Shown here: positions 26,810-28,338 of the stretch, one piece after another
Numbering within the stretch: position 1 is the first letter of the stretch
How the letters are laid out: every line of letters starts with the position of its first letter
Assembly (NCBI GenBank): GCA_002428805.1
Contig: DIXX01000016.1
Span: forward strand, 1,232-29,569
DNA length: 28,338 nucleotides
From: Cetobacterium sp. UBA6069
GTDB lineage: Bacteria > Fusobacteriota > Fusobacteriia > Fusobacteriales > Fusobacteriaceae
Direction of reading: 5' to 3'
The notes under the pieces: generated by a model
Told to the model about the DNA's origin: nothing
Databases searched by the model: none
The model's input: the letters and a program-made list of their open reading frames with translations, nothing else
Translations under genes and position numbers: made by a program

Positions 26810-28093
26810 TTTAAACATTAACTCTACAACTGAGAAGAACCCTATTATCCACATAATCGGTTTTATATTCGTAATTTTTCCACTAAATACAGAAACTAAT
26901 ACGTAAGAGATAAACCCAAATGATATTCCAATTGAAATACTATAAGTTAATGGCATCATTATTATTATCAAGAAACATGGAATAGCTACTTCTATATTAT
27001 GGAAATCTATATCTAATAAATTTTTAAACATATACACCCCAACTAATATTAGTGCTGGTGCTGTCGCAAAAGCTGGTACAACCCCTATAATTGGTGAGAA
27101 GAATAACGATACTATAAACAATATTGCTGTTGTTAATGCTGTAAGACCTGTTCTTCCTCCTACCGCAATTCCAGATGCTGATTCTACGAATGTAGTTGTT
27201 GTAGACGTTCCTAAAAGTGAACCTATTACTGTCGCTATAGCATCAGCTTCTAGTATTTTACTTACATTTTTTATTTTACCTTTTTCATCAATCATTTCTG
27301 CTTCATGAGCACAAGCCATAATTGTTCCTAGAGAATCAAACAAATCAACAAACATAAATGAGAATATTGATCCTAAAAATACTGGTTTAATTGCTCCTAA
27401 TATATCTAATTTTAAAGCTATTGGTGCTGGGCTTGGAGGCATCGAAATAATTTGAGAAGGTAATTCTACTGCTCCAAATATTATTCCTAAAACTGTCGTA
27501 GTTACAATTCCAATTAATATTCCACCTTTTACTTTTTTCATCTCTAATAGCCCCATTATTGCAAATCCAACTAACCCTAGAACTACATTTAAATTAAATT
27601 TTCCTAAAGCTACTATTGTTGCTGGATTACTTACTATAAGTCCCATACCTTGCATTCCTAAGAACGCTATAAATAGACCTATACCTGCTCCAACAGCTAA
27701 TCTCAATTCAGATGGTATCGCATCAATTATTTTTTCTCTTAACCCCGAGAATGTTAATGCTAAAAATATAACTCCAGATATAAATACTACTCCTAGTGCT
27801 TGCTCCCAAGTTGCTCCATTTCCTAAAACTAATGTAAAAGTAAAGAATGCATTTAATCCCATTCCTGGTGCCATTGCTAGTGGTGCATTTACCCAAAATG
27901 CCGTTATTGCAGTTCCAATTGCTGATGCTAAACATGTTACAGTGATTAAAGCCCCTTTATCCATTCCAGTCATTGATAAAATTGACGGATTTACAAATAT
28001 AATATACGCCATTGTTAAAAACGTTGTTACCCCTGCTACTATCTCCTGTCTTACTGTTGTTCCGTGTTCCTTTAATTGAAACAATCTTTCCAT
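26807..28093 (-). CDS. pbuG: NCS2-family hypoxanthine/guanine permease (PbuG/AzgA type)
   Basis: This permease imports purine bases by proton symport. The 428-residue protein has the AzgA-type opening: MERLFQLKEHGTTVRQEIVAG, TTFLTMAYIIFVNPSIL and APGMGLNAFF. Substrate-region motifs follow: FVDLFDSLGT near residue 250 and ESASGIAVGGRTGLTA near residue 305, then the C-terminal spans. GGAGGG lies five bases before the ATG. The long leader carries a guanine-class riboswitch and a terminator, which is direct evidence from sequence that guanine or hypoxanthine controls it and supports the substrate call over adenine or uracil. Single gene; the brnQ hairpin lies beyond its end. Confidence 0.94.
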   Translation of the reverse strand: MERLFQLKEHGTTVRQEIVAGVTTFLTMAYIIFVNPSILSMTGMDKGALITVTCLASAIGTAITAFWVNAPLAMAPGMGLNAFFTFTLVLGNGATWEQALGVVFISGVIFLALTFSGLREKIIDAIPSELRLAVGAGIGLFIAFLGMQGMGLIVSNPATIVALGKFNLNVVLGLVGFAIMGLLEMKKVKGGILIGIVTTTVLGIIFGAVELPSQIISMPPSPAPIALKLDILGAIKPVFLGSIFSFMFVDLFDSLGTIMACAHEAEMIDEKGKIKNVSKILEADAIATVIGSLLGTSTTTTFVESASGIAVGGRTGLTALTTAILFIVSLFFSPIIGVVPAFATAPALILVGVYMFKNLLDIDFHNIEVAIPCFLIIIMMPLTYSISIGISFGFISYVLVSVFSGKITNIKPIMWIIGFFSVVELMFK

Positions 28094-28153
28094 GTTTCCC
28101 TCCTAAATTTTATTTTAAATATTTTTATAATTATTTCCCCTAAAAATAAAAAA

Positions 28154-28171
28154 GACCTGTATAAACAGGTC
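28154..28171 (-). terminator. Riboswitch-controlled intrinsic terminator in the pbuG leader
   Basis: In the minus-strand RNA, GACCUGU (28171-28165) pairs with ACAGGUC (28160-28154) around a UUAU loop, followed by six uridines and more U-rich sequence (28153-28141). The stem lies 60-80 bases before the pbuG ATG. The first four bases of its 5' arm are shared with the competing antiterminator. Confidence 0.9.
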
Positions 28172-28206
28172 AAAAAAACTTAAATAAAAAAATTTAAGTT
28201 TTGACC
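28168..28206 (-). promoter_or_regulatory. Antiterminator stem of the guanine riboswitch
   Basis: In the minus-strand RNA, GGUC-AAAA-CUUAAAU (28206-28192) can pair with AUUUAAG-U7-GACC (28185-28168) around a six-uridine loop, about 15 base pairs with three bulged uridines. Its 5' arm uses the 3' strand of aptamer helix P1 and its 3' arm uses the terminator's 5' strand, so it excludes both. Confidence 0.8.
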
Positions 28207-28273
28207 CATAGAAAGCTATTTAAGGTAGCTCGTAGAAACTCTTCGCCGTATTCGAAGTATATATGGTTCAAAA
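28199..28273 (-). promoter_or_regulatory. Guanine-class purine riboswitch aptamer
   Basis: The minus-strand RNA folds as a three-way junction. P1 is UUUUGAACCAUA (28273-28262) with UAUGGGUCAAAA (28210-28199), with one A/G mismatch. P2 is CUUCG/CGAAG (28257-28253, 28245-28241) with loop AAUACGG. Next comes the conserved UUUCUAC joining strand (28238-28232). P3 is GAGCUA/UAGCUU (28231-28226, 28218-28213) with loop CCUUAAA. The two loops carry the GG and CC that form the known loop-loop contact. The specificity base, position 74 in xpt numbering, is C (28211), which selects guanine or hypoxanthine; adenine riboswitches have U there. Followed by antiterminator, terminator and pbuG. Confidence 0.95.
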
Positions 28274-28288
28274 TATAACTTTACTTCA

Positions 28289-28317
28289 ATATTAAAGTTT
28301 TATTCTAATTTTGTCAA
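28289..28317 (-). promoter_or_regulatory. Promoter of the riboswitch-pbuG transcript
   Basis: On the minus strand: a perfect TTGACA at 28317-28312, a 17-base spacer, then TAATAT at 28294-28289. It lies about 16 bases ahead of the aptamer's first helix, so transcription would begin just before P1, as expected for a leader of this type. Confidence 0.7.
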
Positions 28318-28338
28318 GCTTTATTTATTTTTCATCCA

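Noticed and set aside
1..28338. Mobile elements, phage genes, CRISPR array, tRNA or rRNA genes
   Set aside because: No transposase, integrase, direct-repeat array or clover-leaf sequence was noticed; gene content and base composition look even across the window.

Overview
The window is a low-GC, densely coded chromosomal segment from a Gram-negative (diderm) bacterium. It encodes BamA and TamB, which imply an outer membrane, but its AT-rich base use, strong AGGAGG ribosome sites, frequent TTG/GTG starts, KtrAB potassium uptake and Firmicutes-like permeases point to Fusobacteriota (a Fusobacterium or Cetobacterium relative). That placement is inferred from gene content and composition, not from a marker-gene comparison. 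No rRNA, tRNA, CRISPR array, insertion sequence or phage gene was seen.

Layout. (1) Positions 1-10488, minus strand: one tightly packed run reading ktrB-ktrA-mnmG-rsmG-tamB-bamA, with gaps of 0-36 bases and a near-consensus promoter ahead of ktrB. It couples potassium uptake, tRNA and 16S rRNA modification, and outer-membrane protein assembly. bamA runs off the left edge. (2) 10565-14123, minus: truB-typA-ankyrin lipoprotein, with its own promoter and a terminator. (3) 14191-15762, minus: a lipoprotein-like DUF4015 putative glycoside hydrolase. (4) 15900-20316, plus: an M16 zinc protease (PqqL-like), a DUF1904 tautomerase-fold protein, shikimate kinase and a YdfG-like short-chain dehydrogenase, closed by a strong terminator. 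(5) 20377-28093: a transporter block. It holds a formate/nitrite-family channel (minus), a regulator combining ribbon-helix-helix-like and WYL domains (minus), an AbgT transporter (minus), a sodium:alanine-type symporter (minus), BrnQ (plus) and a PbuG/AzgA-type purine permease (minus). The permease is preceded by a complete guanine-class purine riboswitch with terminator and antiterminator (28141-28273) and a promoter (28289-28317).

How the parts work together. BamA and TamB are neighbours with no tamA between them, so TamB may work with BamA itself. The right half is a scavenging set for amino acids, aminobenzoyl-glutamate or peptides, and purines, plus a formate-type channel, which fits an amino-acid-fermenting anaerobe. 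The best-supported regulatory feature is the guanine riboswitch. The least ordinary protein is the regulator with two ribbon-helix-helix-like segments and a degenerate WYL domain. I found no clearly undescribed multigene system; most of the window is core genome. Several gene starts were moved to better ribosome sites: truB to 14123, the DUF4015 gene to 15762 and brnQ to 25497.
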